A stretch of 64,000 nt of DNA from Saccharicrinis fermentans DSM 9555 = JCM 21142 (GCF_000517085.1 NZ_KI912107.1:3283980-3347979); one strand, 5' to 3'; counted from the stretch's first letter, positions 36,389 through 45,337 are shown. Made by a program: numbers and translations. Notes: generated from the sequence alone by a model not told the origin.

Positions 36389-36404
36389 GCTGGTGTTTAT
36401 TTAA

Positions 36405-36965
36405 TTAAATCTCACCCTTTGCTTGTTCAAGCTCTTCAAGGAATTCAAAGATATTAGAACTCGGATTCTCATACAATCTTGTTTGTTTTGCTCTCTTATT
36501 AGCTTCATTTTGTTTTGTATCCAGCTGCTGTTTCAATTTGTCGTCAATTAACCCTTTCTTATAAGTATTGTGGTTTCGATTACACAATTGGCGTATACAC
36601 TCGGCTTCACTAATAGATCCAGTTTGATTTTTGTAGTGAAGTAAAAACCAATATTCAATAGTAGGATTAGTAGCTAATAATTTTCCTTTCTTAATAGCCT
36701 TCAACCGATTTAAAACATCAGGTACATCTGCATCATAGATTAAGAAAGTTTTATCTTTTATATGTGTTTCCTTTTTATTTTTATGCCTTTCTATCAAATC
36801 ATCACTAATATTTTGACCAATTATTTTTGGAATTATTTTAAAAGGTAAACGATATTTCGCTTTCAGATAATAAATAAATGCCTCTTCTGTTTCTCCCTCG
36901 CAGAAAACCCAGAATTTTGGATTAACTTTTTTGCCTTTAGGAGCTTTTCGTTTTCTACTAGCCAT
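36405..36965 (-). CDS. RloB-like TOPRIM-type protein
   Basis: 186 aa. FCEGETEEAFIYYL (about 17-30) supplies the catalytic-type Glu of a TOPRIM fold, and FLIYDADVPD (about 73-82) the DxD motif; the basic N-terminus is ASRKRKAPKGKK. RloB proteins accompany AAA ATPases of the RloA type and resemble the effector partners of OLD/PARIS-like defence systems. It overlaps the ATPase by 8 bp. A nuclease or sensing role against phages is inferred from the family and pairing. Confidence 0.85.
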   Translation of the reverse strand: MASRKRKAPKGKKVNPKFWVFCEGETEEAFIYYLKAKYRLPFKIIPKIIGQNISDDLIERHKNKKETHIKDKTFLIYDADVPDVLNRLKAIKKGKLLATNPTIEYWFLLHYKNQTGSISEAECIRQLCNRNHNTYKKGLIDDKLKQQLDTKQNEANKRAKQTRLYENPSSNIFEFLEELEQAKGEI

Positions 36966-38223
36966 CTATTAATTGTTTTAGGTTCTTGATCGAATCATTA
37001 ACAAAAGGAACAGCGTCAAAACGCCCTTGCAGATATGCTTTTTCTAAATCCATTGTGTCACGAAAATCACTATAATCATACAATGAGTATAAATCAGTTG
37101 AAGCATCTTCCTTTTTGTTTACAAAATAAAATTGGTCTTTTCGAAATTTCTTTAAACTCAAGAAGCGAGTATTATGCGTCGTACAGATAAGCTGTGCCTT
37201 ACCACTTGCTCTAAATAAATTAAAAATATACTCAATTATATCAGTATGTAAACTATCTCCAATTTCATCAACCAACAATACTTTATTATTTGCTATGATG
37301 TCAAGAATACTCAACATAACAATAAACAACTTTTTTGTACCAGCAGATTCCTCTGTAAATAGGTCAAAACTAATGCTAGGATCCGCTTTATGAAACGTTT
37401 TTATTTGCAATTGCTCCCTCATTGTATCTTCCATTCGAGCATCTTTCAGTTCTGTACCTGTAAAGCTTACATTCAAAGCTTTTCCTTGTGCTTTAATCTT
37501 TTTTACTGTAATATTAACAATATCACTATCTGCTATTTGCAGGGCTTTTAGTAAATGTGGCTTGTATGCTTTGAATAAATCATCTATCTGTCTTTCATTA
37601 TGCCCTAGATAACCTAATATAAAAGTATTATTAAAATACATAAACAAATCTTTTGCTATGTCTCTATCCATTTGACTAGCACGAGATAAGTATAAAGTTT
37701 TATCTGATGTACTTTCCGCTACATCCAACGGTCTTTTTATGTCTGTCCCGAAATTGTACTTATCTTTTTTTGTTTTCCCTTTACGTTCATCCCGTGTAAA
37801 AATCTTCTTTATTCTACCTTTGGGGTAATAATGTAAAGATTCTGTAACAATCTTATCTTGCATTACAGAAAAAGAATATTCATACTCAATGTCATTAACC
37901 ACAAAATTGATGAAAAAATTACTCGGTTTATTTTCACAATTACCGAATTTGAATTTGCGATAATTAAACTTAATATTTCCATTGTGATTAGTTGAATTTA
38001 AAATCATTGCACAACAAAATCTAATAGCTTTAATAATATTACTTTTTCCTGATGCATTAGCACCGTAAATAGCTATTGTTTTAAGGACTTCTTCATTGTC
38101 AAATGAAAAAACATTATCAGAAAGTTCTTTTACATTTTTACTCTTAAGACTAGCAGCTTTCATATCAATAACTACTTCGTCTTTAATTGAGAAAAAATTA
38201 CTTAGCCGAATTTCTAAAATCAT
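36958..38223 (-). CDS. RloA-like AAA ATPase (abortive infection type)
   Basis: 421 aa, ABC/SMC-type ATPase of the AAA_15/AAA_21 kind. Walker A YGANASGKSN near residue 55, signature-like TEESAGTKKLFIVMLS near 290, Walker B KVLLVDEIGDSLHT near 315, and a switch His in CTTHNTRFL near 345. It forms a two-gene operon with the RloB-like TOPRIM protein, occupying one integron-type cassette (boundaries about 38391 and 36261). Such pairs sense phage proteins and stop the infected cell; no trigger can be read here. Confidence 0.87.
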   Translation of the reverse strand: MILEIRLSNFFSIKDEVVIDMKAASLKSKNVKELSDNVFSFDNEEVLKTIAIYGANASGKSNIIKAIRFCCAMILNSTNHNGNIKFNYRKFKFGNCENKPSNFFINFVVNDIEYEYSFSVMQDKIVTESLHYYPKGRIKKIFTRDERKGKTKKDKYNFGTDIKRPLDVAESTSDKTLYLSRASQMDRDIAKDLFMYFNNTFILGYLGHNERQIDDLFKAYKPHLLKALQIADSDIVNITVKKIKAQGKALNVSFTGTELKDARMEDTMREQLQIKTFHKADPSISFDLFTEESAGTKKLFIVMLSILDIIANNKVLLVDEIGDSLHTDIIEYIFNLFRASGKAQLICTTHNTRFLSLKKFRKDQFYFVNKKEDASTDLYSLYDYSDFRDTMDLEKAYLQGRFDAVPFVNDSIKNLKQLIDG

Positions 38224-38443
38224 TTTAGTATCATGTTTTGTAAAATATTTTCAAATATATAGAATAAAACATTTAAAATCGATTTTTGTTGTATTTTTAA
38301 ATTGTCTATTATTTTTAAAATTGACTCTCTTTTCAAACTGGTTACACGAAAGTATAGACTTACACTTGCAGCCAACGTATGTGTAAATGCATATTGTGTT
38401 TATATCTATTATGTCGACATTTGTTTAATTATCAGTTATTGAG

Positions 38444-38724
38444 TTATTTATGTTCCGTAATTTGGTCTAAAGGGCTTTTTATATTTGCAAGAGATCGTTT
38501 GCTTACATGTGTGTAAATTTCTGTTGTGGTACTCGATACATGACCTAAAAACGTTTGAATGTATCTAAGGTCGACACCATGTTCTAATAAATGAGTTGCA
38601 AATGAGTTGCAAATGAGTGGCGTAGCATATGTGGAGTCACCTTTTTGTTTATTCCTATTTTTACAACATCCATCTTCCGGTGTTGTGCTAAAGAGAGGAT
38701 TATTTTGGGCTTTACAGGCATCAA
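38444..38724 (-). pseudogene. Tyrosine recombinase C-terminal remnant, frameshifted
   Basis: The same sequence as the 93-aa frame at 48896-49177 ([31 protein letters not shown]), but the 11-bp tandem duplication TTGCAAATGAG at 38596-38617 shifts the frame. It ends [10 protein letters not shown]. Only the catalytic C-terminus remains. Confidence 0.82.
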
Positions 38725-38917
38725 ATCATGTTTTTATATATACAAATATATAAAATCTGTTTATATCCAAGTGTTTGTAAATTCTATTTTTGTGGGGTGA
38801 TGAAGTTAATCTCTGTCGTCAATTTGGAAAAAACGGTCTATACCCACCCTGTGAAAACGGCCATACCCGTTCACTTTTTTTAATCAGCTATGAATTTACA
38901 AAAAATTATTCATTCTG

Positions 38918-39160
38918 TTATTTACGCCTTGTATCTCCTTTAAGATCGAAGCGGTATGCGGTATGTACGATTCTACCCATAATGGCATCGGCAGCCGCAG
39001 TGTTCGACAACATTACATCGTACCAGCCTACAACCTTTAACTGGCGCATGATAATAGTGGAATTTCTTGCGTGTTGGTCTTCAATAAGCTCCATAAATTC
39101 CAGTAACTGTTGGCCATCCATTTTTCTTACAGCAAAATCATCAATGATGAGCAGATCCAT
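38918..39160 (-). pseudogene. IstB C-terminal remnant, copy 1
   Basis: About 80 residues from MDLLIIDDFAVRKMDGQQLL (Walker B) to the normal IstB C-terminus DLKGDTRRK. The N-terminal half with Walker A is missing. A second, slightly different copy is at 49358-49612. Confidence 0.85.
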
Positions 39161-39320
39161 TGGCTCATTCGTTTAGGTTTTCCTGCCATAATCGGCATCA
39201 GTTAGTAGTTATGACTCCAAAAGTAGAACATAGAAGTTCTCAGTTATAAAATTCTATATTTAAGATTTTTCTATTAATAGTTATCTTTCATTTGAATATT
39301 AAACTATCAATAAAACGACC

Positions 39321-39517
39321 GCAGGGCAGGCCAGAACAATAGCCCCGGGGCCGGCGTTGGCGAGAGAGCTTCAAGGGCGCACTCGAGGTGGTAGTGTGGC
39401 TGGCCTAGCGCGAAAGAAGAGTGTGCAGGATGGAATTGGAGCTCGGTGCGGATTGATAGCGATCTATTGTTCTAGACTTTTTTGGTCCTTTTTGTGGCAA
39501 TGACAAAAAGGACATGA
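39321..39517. repeat. GC-rich structured repeat, full copy 1
   Basis: About 197 bp, clearly GC-richer than its surroundings, starting GCAGGGCAGGCCAGAACAATAG and ending in a hairpin GTCCTTTTTGT/ACAAAAAGGAC. AGAACAATAG near the start and CTATTGTTCT near the end are exact complements. Other copies: full at 39751-39947 and 49774-49970, diverged at 50246-50490, partial at 39577-39640, 40007-40050 and 50029-50090. No coding frame fits; it may be a MITE-like element or a structured RNA. Confidence 0.75.
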
Positions 39518-39576
39518 CGATAATTTTCAATCAATGAGTGATTCTCATTTGAAAGCTCAACTATCAGGTTAACGAG

Positions 39577-39640
39577 CGCAGGGTTGGCCAGAACAATAGC
39601 GCCGGGGCCGGCGTTGGCGAGAAGCTTGAGGGTGGCGAGT
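39577..39640. repeat. GC-rich structured repeat, 5' fragment
   Basis: Only the first about 60 bp of the unit (to GGCGAGAAGCTTG) is present, followed by GTTG-rich low-complexity DNA (39630-39690). Confidence 0.7.
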
Positions 39641-39750
39641 TGTTGGAGTTGTTATAGTTGGCGAGTTGGTAAAGTCATGGAGTTGTTGAGTTGTGTTTTT
39701 CATTTAATCGACATCTTCCATTTGCATAAGAAACTATCAGTTAGTGTATT

Positions 39751-39947
39751 GCATGGTTGGCCAGAACAATAGCCCCGGGGCCGGCGTTGGCGAGAGAGCT
39801 TCAAGGGCGCACTCGAGGTGGTAGTGTGGCTGGCCTAGCGCGAAAGAAGAGTGTGCAGGATGGAATTGGAGCTCGGTGCGGGTTGATAGCGATCTATTGT
39901 TCTAGACTTTTTTGGTCCTTTTTGTGGCAATGACAAAAAGGACATGA
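39751..39947. repeat. GC-rich structured repeat, full copy 2
   Basis: Nearly identical to the unit at 39321-39517, in the same orientation, with the same terminal complement pair and end hairpin. The intervening 430 bp includes a partial unit. Confidence 0.75.
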
Positions 39948-40006
39948 CGATAATTTTCAATCAATGAGTGATTCTCATTTGAAAGCTCAACTATCAGGTT
40001 AACGAG

Positions 40007-40050
40007 CGCAGGGTTGGCCAGAACAATAGCCGTGGTCGGCGGCGAGAGCT
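40007..40050. repeat. GC-rich structured repeat, short fragment
   Basis: GCAGGGTTGGCCAGAACAAT followed by a shortened GC-rich stretch; it breaks off next to the IS66 remnant. Confidence 0.6.
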
Positions 40051-40184
40051 GTAACCCGGAAAATGCATTAGAAAATCTATTACGCCTTTAAATGGCTTCA
40101 AAAGAAGTCACTACGTTACTTTTCTTCAACTCACCATAGTAGTTGCTATGCCTCGTCTCAGAAAAGCCTTCTTTTTTGTAGTAA

Positions 40185-40392
40185 CCATGATGCCACAGAA
40201 AATGCAGCAATTATGGACTCACTACTGGGATGCTGCAAAGCCAGTGATGTAAATCCTCGCGAATGGCTTACGGATGTATTTTCTAAGATGGCGTTATACA
40301 ACAGTAGTTATGATTTAGACTTGGCTGATCTTTTACCGCACAATTGGAAAAAGTCTAATAGTTGTCAGAATATTCCAAAAAACACCCACTAA
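40185..40392 (+). pseudogene. IS66 transposase C-terminal remnant, copy 2
   Basis: NHDATENAAIMDSLLGCCKA, then VNPREWLTDVF and DLADLLPHNWK to TAA 40390-40392: the last about 68 residues of an IS66 transposase. Bases 40241-40506 are duplicated at 32161-32426. Confidence 0.87.
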
Positions 40393-40439
40393 TTTCGATT
40401 AATTCCAAAAGATTCCAGTAAAACTTAGAGAATTCCAAC

Positions 40440-40472
40440 GCTCCAATCGACATCCGGATTGGAGCATTTTTT
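40440..40472 (+). terminator. Terminator of IS66 remnant (copy 2)
   Basis: GCTCCAATC (40440-40448) pairs with GATTGGAGC (40457-40465), followed by a T-run. Same structure as at 32359-32386 with one base difference at each stem end. Confidence 0.8.
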
Positions 40473-40477
40473 TACTT

Positions 40478-41632
40478 TTGCAATATGTAGCAGACCGCAT
40501 ATTTACGGATTATACACCTGCAAAATTGTTTAAGAACCATTACATCCGTTACAAGTTTATTACCAAAGAGGACGAGAAAGCCGATCAAAAGCAAGTAATT
40601 GCTCCTTTAAACAGACCTCTTCATAAATGCATCGCTAGTGCCAATCTACTGGGAATGATCTTTACCAATAAATACCTCTACCACTTACCGATTTACCGCA
40701 CCCGCCAGATGCTCATCCAAATGGGAGTTACCATTCCGGACTCCACGCTGGAATCATGGATAAAACTTGGAGCCAATTTATTGCGACCTTTATACGTGGT
40801 ACATCGATTACATGTTTTCAGGGAAATTTATCAGATGATCGATGAATCACCAATAAAAGTGCAGGATCGCAACAAAAAAGGAACGTGTCATCAGGGGTAC
40901 ATGTGGGTTCGGTATGCCCCATTGTCAAAAAGCGTCCTGTTTGAGTACTACAAGAGCCGATCGGCCAATGGCCCCATCGACGACTTGAGTTCGTTCCGTG
41001 GATTTGTTCAAACCGACGGTTATAGTGGCTATACCTTTTTGGCAAAAAAAGCAGGACTGACTCATTTATCATGCTGGGCACATGCCAGACGGTATTTTGA
41101 TGCCGCACTGAAGAACGATCAGGAACGGGCCTCGCACGTGCTAAGCCTCATTCAGCTTCTCTATGCCATTGAGGCCATTGCACGGGAACAAAATCTATCC
41201 CATGAGCAACGGCATGCTCTGCGGCTGGAAAAAGCTCTGCCTGTAATTAACGAAATTGGAGCATATATTAACAAGCACAAAGGATCTGTAATACCAAGAA
41301 GTCCTCTGGGCAAAGCTTTTGAATATTGCAAAAATCGCTGGACAAGCCTGCAAAACTATCTTACCAACGGAATGCTGGAGATAGACAGCAATCTGGTTGA
41401 GAACTCTATTCGCCCTTTGGCTCTGGGACGTAAGAACTATTTGTTTGCCGGTTCACATGATGCTGCCAGAAATATCGCAATGTTCTACAGCTTCTTTGGA
41501 ACTTGCAAGAAACTTGACATTGATCCGCAAAAATGGCTAAAGTACGTCATGGAAAACATCCACATTACACCCGCCGAAAATTTCAAAGAACTTTTGCCGC
41601 AATTTATTGATAAAAGTTTGCTTCAGGAATAA
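40478..41632 (+). pseudogene. IS66-family DDE transposase, N-terminally truncated
   Basis: 384 residues from a TTG; family members are about 500-530 aa. The N-terminal leucine-zipper/helix-turn-helix and zinc-finger region is missing. Present are the start of the catalytic core MIDESPIKVQDR (first Asp), FVQTDGYSGY (second Asp) and the final acidic residue in EIDSNLVENSIRPLALGRKN. The C-terminus is complete (WLKYVMENI), although the usual PHNWK end is replaced by LLPQFIDKSL. It lies next to the C-terminal remnant of another IS66. The accessory tnpA/tnpB genes are absent. Confidence 0.88.
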
Positions 41633-41659
41633 GTATTTGCTCGGGCGGATACGGTCAAA

Positions 41660-42080
41660 TTGAAATAATCCATATCAAATTGATTTGTATTTTTAATATC
41701 TATTTCATCAATTGCTGTCACTAATTCTGGTCTCATTGTCCATTCGAAGTGTTCACCTTTATACTTCCCAGTCATTGCAATAATCCAAAAAGAGGATTCC
41801 CCATCAGTTCCTATAACTTCAAAACGATTAAGCTTTTCTGGGTAGCTTTCGCAAAGTTGGTTATAGTGCCATTAAACGACTGAGGGGATTTATTATGTTT
41901 AATTCCAAGCTCTTTACAAGTTGATTTATGTTCAGGTTCAGAATGAAATTTCAATAAGACATCTACATAATTCTTATTCATTATGGATTTGTCCTGAAGT
42001 ATATTTTTCCATTCATCAACTGTCACATCAATATCACATTTATATTCTCCGTCTTGTTTTATTACTTTTTTTATTTCCAT
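41660..42080 (-). pseudogene. Broken cassette gene, cut by IS66 and frameshifted
   Basis: The first frame reads MEIKKVIKQDGEYKCDIDVT to about 41860. After a one-base shift the same protein clearly continues as LCESYPEKLNRFEVIGT, SSFWIIAMTGKYKGEHFEW and MRPELVTAIDEI, then meets the IS66 end near 41650. I do not recognise the family. It has its own cassette leader (41 bp from the GTTATCG box at 42121). Confidence 0.65.
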
Positions 42081-42120
42081 TTTCAGGTTTTATGCTTGGC
42101 ACTGTCTTTTTTAGCATTAG

Positions 42121-42251
42121 CGATAACGACTCACATAAGAATATGTAGCCGATTGCGGGCTTCATTCCTGTCAAGTTGCAAGAAAGTTGAAGCGGGCTAC
42201 AACCCTTTATATCACTACTGTTTCGGCTATAATTTTTATGCATTGTTGCCA
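42121..42251 (-). repeat. attC-like site between small-ORF cassettes
   Basis: Same sequence family as 5329-5456 and 45199-45326: ATAAGAATATGTAGCCGA pairs with TCGGCTATAATTTTTATG. Boxes are TGGCAAC (complement of 42245-42251) and GTTATCG (complement of 42121-42127). It starts 8 bp after the stop of the gene at 42259. This is an uninterrupted example of the site that intron copies A and C have split. Confidence 0.72.
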
Positions 42252-42258
42252 GTAGTTG

Positions 42259-42585
42259 TTACTCATTTTTCTTTAAAATACCTTCATGCCAACACATCCA
42301 AATGAGCCAACTGTTTAAAGCTTTAATTCCTTTGTCATTAATCCAGTCAATTTTATTCTCGCAAAAATCATGACATATTACCTCTATTTCATCACCTGTC
42401 AATTGTAAATCAGGTTCTGTGAATTTATATATATAATCATAAACCATGCTTTGTATTGTATTAAATTCAAGAATTAGTTCTTTAAAATCCACTATTCCAT
42501 TACTTTTCGCATAATCAATAAATTTATTCTCAGAATTTCCCATTGGAGCAGAGAATTGGTCTAGAAGTTCATTTCTATCAATCAT
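42259..42585 (-). CDS. Small acidic cassette protein, unknown function
   Basis: 108 aa, acidic and helical, starting MIDRNELLDQFSAPMGNSEN, with a Trp-rich end WLIWMCWHEGIL. Its start overlaps the upstream gene's stop by one base. It is the last gene of a three-gene cassette. The layout of two or three small tightly linked genes would fit an antitoxin/immunity or small defence unit, but no family is recognised. Confidence 0.6.
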   Translation of the reverse strand: MIDRNELLDQFSAPMGNSENKFIDYAKSNGIVDFKELILEFNTIQSMVYDYIYKFTEPDLQLTGDEIEVICHDFCENKIDWINDKGIKALNSWLIWMCWHEGILKKNE

Positions 42586-42866
42586 TATAAATCAGTAATT
42601 TTAAATGTCCTATCATGTTTTTGAAAGCATCTCTCTATATCATTGTGGTTTCCTAGCTTAACATCTAATTCTGAATACTTAATAATCACAAATGAATGAG
42701 TTGATAAGTAATCCATAATCGCTTTCATTCTTGTTTTGAAAAATCCTTGACCAGAAGCTACTTGAAATGCTTGAAAAATTTCATCAATGTATTTAGAGTC
42801 AATTGAACCTTTATTGTTATCTAGAATCTCATACATTTCCTCATAAACATTTTTGTTGTAATCCAT
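42585..42866 (-). CDS. Small cassette protein, unknown function
   Basis: 93 aa from ATG 42866 (a TTG two codons upstream is possible). The middle, VASGQGFFKTRMKAIMDYLS, and basic end KHDRTFKITDL have no known domain. Coupled by overlap to the gene at 42259. Confidence 0.6.
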   Translation of the reverse strand: MDYNKNVYEEMYEILDNNKGSIDSKYIDEIFQAFQVASGQGFFKTRMKAIMDYLSTHSFVIIKYSELDVKLGNHNDIERCFQKHDRTFKITDL

Positions 42867-42907
42867 TTGCAAATATTATTCATCATCAAAAATATAATCA
42901 GTCCGAC

Positions 42908-43132
42908 TCAATGCTCTGGAGAAATAATCTTTGTATTTATTTCTGAGAAGTCAATTAAAAACTGTCGGTTTTTTTGTGCATTAGCTTTTTCATTATCGGT
43001 CAATTCAAGCAAAATAGACAAATCTATAAAACTCTGAGGTGAATAAGGAAAATCTGCGAACCAATTTCCTTCAGCAGACTCATATAGTGTGAATCTCCAG
43101 TTTTCCGAATCAATCTTTTTTAATTGCATCAT
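42908..43132 (-). CDS. Small cassette protein, unknown function
   Basis: 74 aa from ATG 43132: MMQLKKIDSENWRFTLYE, then GNWFADFPYSPQSFIDLSIL. The GNW-ADFPYSP pattern resembles small immunity-like or phage-related cassette proteins, but I cannot name a family. It begins 19 bp downstream of the 3' end of intron C, in a leader that starts at the split attC box. Confidence 0.6.
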   Translation of the reverse strand: MMQLKKIDSENWRFTLYESAEGNWFADFPYSPQSFIDLSILLELTDNEKANAQKNRQFLIDFSEINTKIISPEH

Positions 43133-43280
43133 GTCTTTCTTCAATTACTGGGTAGAGTAGAGCCTGATAGCTTACTCCCATTATTACTTCTAAAAGTAGC
43201 AATAATAAGTAAACTATCAGCGCCCCCTTCATCAAACCGTACGTGAAGTTTTCCCTCATACGGCTTACCGATAGAGTTCT

Positions 43281-44657
43281 TCATTGAGCTTTCGCAAGGG
43301 TTTTCAAGCGTGCATACTTTTCCAAGTCTAACAGCCTTTTGCTTTGTACAAAAGTACTGTATGGTCGCTGGCGAAGCGACTTGTGCGCTTTACGTCCTTT
43401 GCTTTTGAGCCATTTAAATAGTTTATAATCCAAGTGTTTGATGATAACCTTTATGGTTTCCCAAATGTGCGTTACCTTACTTATAGAGAAATAATTAAGC
43501 CAACCTATTAATAATGAGTTGAGCTTGTAAAGCAAAGGTTCAATCTTCCAATGCCTACGTTTTGCTAAAAGCTCACGAATGTTGGCAAAGAGTTTACTCC
43601 TTGATTTCATACTCGGGCGGACGTTGGTATAGTTCTTCCTGTTCCAAGCGAATTTGGAGCGGATTACCCTGAACTCAAACCCCAAAAAGAATAGGCTTTT
43701 CTTATGCACATGCAAAATAGTTGTCTTTTCCTTATTGATGGTAAGCCCCATCCGTGTCATTAATGAATCGATATGTGCTAATATTTCTCTGCTGTAATAG
43801 TAAGTTCCCATAAGCACAAAGTCATCGGCATAACGCACAATTCGTATGTTTGCTTTGGAGAATTTACTCTTTGAATTATTGACTATTCGGTCAAAAGCAT
43901 GTAGGTAAATATTCGATAACAATGGACTAATAACCCCTCCTTGCGGCGTACCTGCTGTACTCGACAACAACTTTCCGTTCTTTAATTGTTTTGGGGCTGT
44001 TAACCACTGTTCGATAATATCCAGAATTCCTTTGTCACTGATGCGTTCTTTAAGCAGTACAAACAGTTTATCGTGAGGAATGGTATCGAAGTATTTCGAT
44101 AAATCTGCATCATAGATGAAATGATGTCCATCGTAGATATTCTGTTTGATTTGCTTGATTGCATCCTGTGCCCCCCGTTTGGGTCTAAATCCATATGAAG
44201 TAGTAATAAAGTCGGCTTCCCAAAGTGGCTCAATCAGCATCTTAACAGCCATTTGTGCTACTCTGTCTTTTATGGTGGGAATATCCAACATGCGAAACTC
44301 ACCTTTCTTCTCCTTCGGGATTTCTACCTGACGAACAGCCTGACTTCGGTAGGTATTGGTACGAAGTTCTGTTTGCAACTCCTTGAGGAATTTGGATACA
44401 CCATATTTCTCAATATCTGCAAACGACATCTTGTCAACTCCTGTGCCTTTGGAATAATTCTGTTTTACTCTACGATAGGATTCCTCTATCACATAGCCTA
44501 AGCTCATCTTGTCGCTTAAACTATATGCTTTAAATTCCTTGTCTTGCTTGGCTCTAATGTATAGCTTCCTTTGGAATTCACGAACTCTTTCATCGGTCAG
44601 AAATGACGATGGACTTACTAATAGACTTGCGTCAATATAGGTCGTTCTGTTTTCCAT
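43281..44657 (-). CDS. ltrA: Group II intron reverse transcriptase/maturase (intact)
   Basis: 458 aa. N-terminal extension (1-50), reverse-transcriptase domain with YGFRPKRGAQDAI, DADLSKYFDTIPH, TPQGGVISPLLSNIYLHAFD and the active site IVRYADDFVLMG near residue 275, followed by the maturase/X domain (WNRKNYTNVRPSMKSRSK, LIGWLNYFSI) and a short basic DNA-binding tail. No HNH endonuclease, which suggests priming from a nick or replication fork as for group IIC introns. It is the only one of the three copies without an inactivating mutation. Confidence 0.95.
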   Translation of the reverse strand: MENRTTYIDASLLVSPSSFLTDERVREFQRKLYIRAKQDKEFKAYSLSDKMSLGYVIEESYRRVKQNYSKGTGVDKMSFADIEKYGVSKFLKELQTELRTNTYRSQAVRQVEIPKEKKGEFRMLDIPTIKDRVAQMAVKMLIEPLWEADFITTSYGFRPKRGAQDAIKQIKQNIYDGHHFIYDADLSKYFDTIPHDKLFVLLKERISDKGILDIIEQWLTAPKQLKNGKLLSSTAGTPQGGVISPLLSNIYLHAFDRIVNNSKSKFSKANIRIVRYADDFVLMGTYYYSREILAHIDSLMTRMGLTINKEKTTILHVHKKSLFFLGFEFRVIRSKFAWNRKNYTNVRPSMKSRSKLFANIRELLAKRRHWKIEPLLYKLNSLLIGWLNYFSISKVTHIWETIKVIIKHLDYKLFKWLKSKGRKAHKSLRQRPYSTFVQSKRLLDLEKYARLKTLAKAQ

Positions 44658-45074
44658 ATAAGCTTCTCTAAAGTAGAGCCCCTTCCCTATGCAGCGTTTT
44701 GTTGTCGCTACAGTCTGTGGTACTATGGGCTCCTCCGACTTCTCTTGTTTCCTTGCTGAATTTCGCTATGCTTATATCAGCCTGTTTAAGATTGCCAAAC
44801 TTTAAAACAAGAGACCTCCCACGTTCCGTAATAATCCATCTATAACCACGCCATCCCTATGACTCCGGTAGACCGTTGTATTTCAAATTGCTGTTAATTC
44901 ATACAACGTAACAGGGTTCGAAGACCGTCAAAACTCTCCCCATCTACTGATACACTTCTCGAAGCTACCACGGGTTCACGCTTGCGCATTACGGCTTGGT
45001 CATTTGAACATACCGAGCTTCAGCGAAGACCCTCACGGGCTTAACTGTCGGCAGCTCTTCTAAATGAACAGCAA

Positions 45075-45146
45075 TTATTGCCATAAGCGAACGCAGAGCC
45101 AAGTTTACTTGGGCTATGCTGAGCGAAGCAATAATCTTTTAACAAA
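45075..45146 (-). repeat. 72-bp stem-loop present only in intron copy C
   Basis: Relative to A and B, copy C has an extra segment in the 5' non-coding part of the intron. ATTATTGC pairs with GCAATAAT at its edges and AGCCAAG with CTTGGGCT inside, forming an extended hairpin. Its position near the intron 5' end puts it in domain I. Confidence 0.75.
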
Positions 45147-45198
45147 ATTATTTAGGTAGGATTTACACCTACTGGATTACCACAGCTTCGTGGCACAC

Positions 45199-45326
45199 CA
45201 ACGGCCACGTATAAGAATAGTAGCCGACTGCGTGGTACTTTCCTGTCAAGTTACAAGAAAATTGGAGCGTGCTACAACCCTTGAATTTACTGCTATCTCG
45301 GCTATTATTTTTATACATTGTTAGGC
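45199..45326 (-). repeat. attC-like site after metallopeptidase cassette (5' exon of intron C)
   Basis: R'' is GCCTAAC (complement of 45320-45326), a perfect RYYYAAC match; R' is CGTTG at the intron junction. Arms ATAAGAATAGTAGCCGA and TCGGCTATTATTTTTAT pair with few mismatches. It starts 12 bp after the peptidase stop codon. Confidence 0.75.
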
Positions 45327-45337
45327 AAAGTAGTTAT

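Larger units (their letters stand above)
38385..39750. repeat. Segmental duplication, copy 1 (other copy 48840-50252)
   Basis: About 1.37 kb nearly identical to 48840-50252, containing a tyrosine recombinase remnant, an IstB remnant and GC-rich structured repeats. Copy 1 has an 11-bp tandem duplication (38596-38617); copy 2 has an extra GTTG-rich stretch near 50127. It interrupts the cassette array directly upstream of the RloAB cassette, where a GTTGGCT box (complement of about 38390) survives. Confidence 0.85.
43152..45198 (-). mobile_element. Group II intron, copy C (intact reverse transcriptase, extra stem-loop)
   Basis: 2047 bp with the same ends as A and B. The 5' exon ends GGCCGTTG and the 3' exon begins CCAGTAATTG; it splits the R' box of the attC that follows the metallopeptidase cassette. 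It is 72 bp longer than copy B because of an extra segment at about 45075-45146. Its reverse transcriptase gene is complete, making it the likely source of mobility for the family here. Confidence 0.94.
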
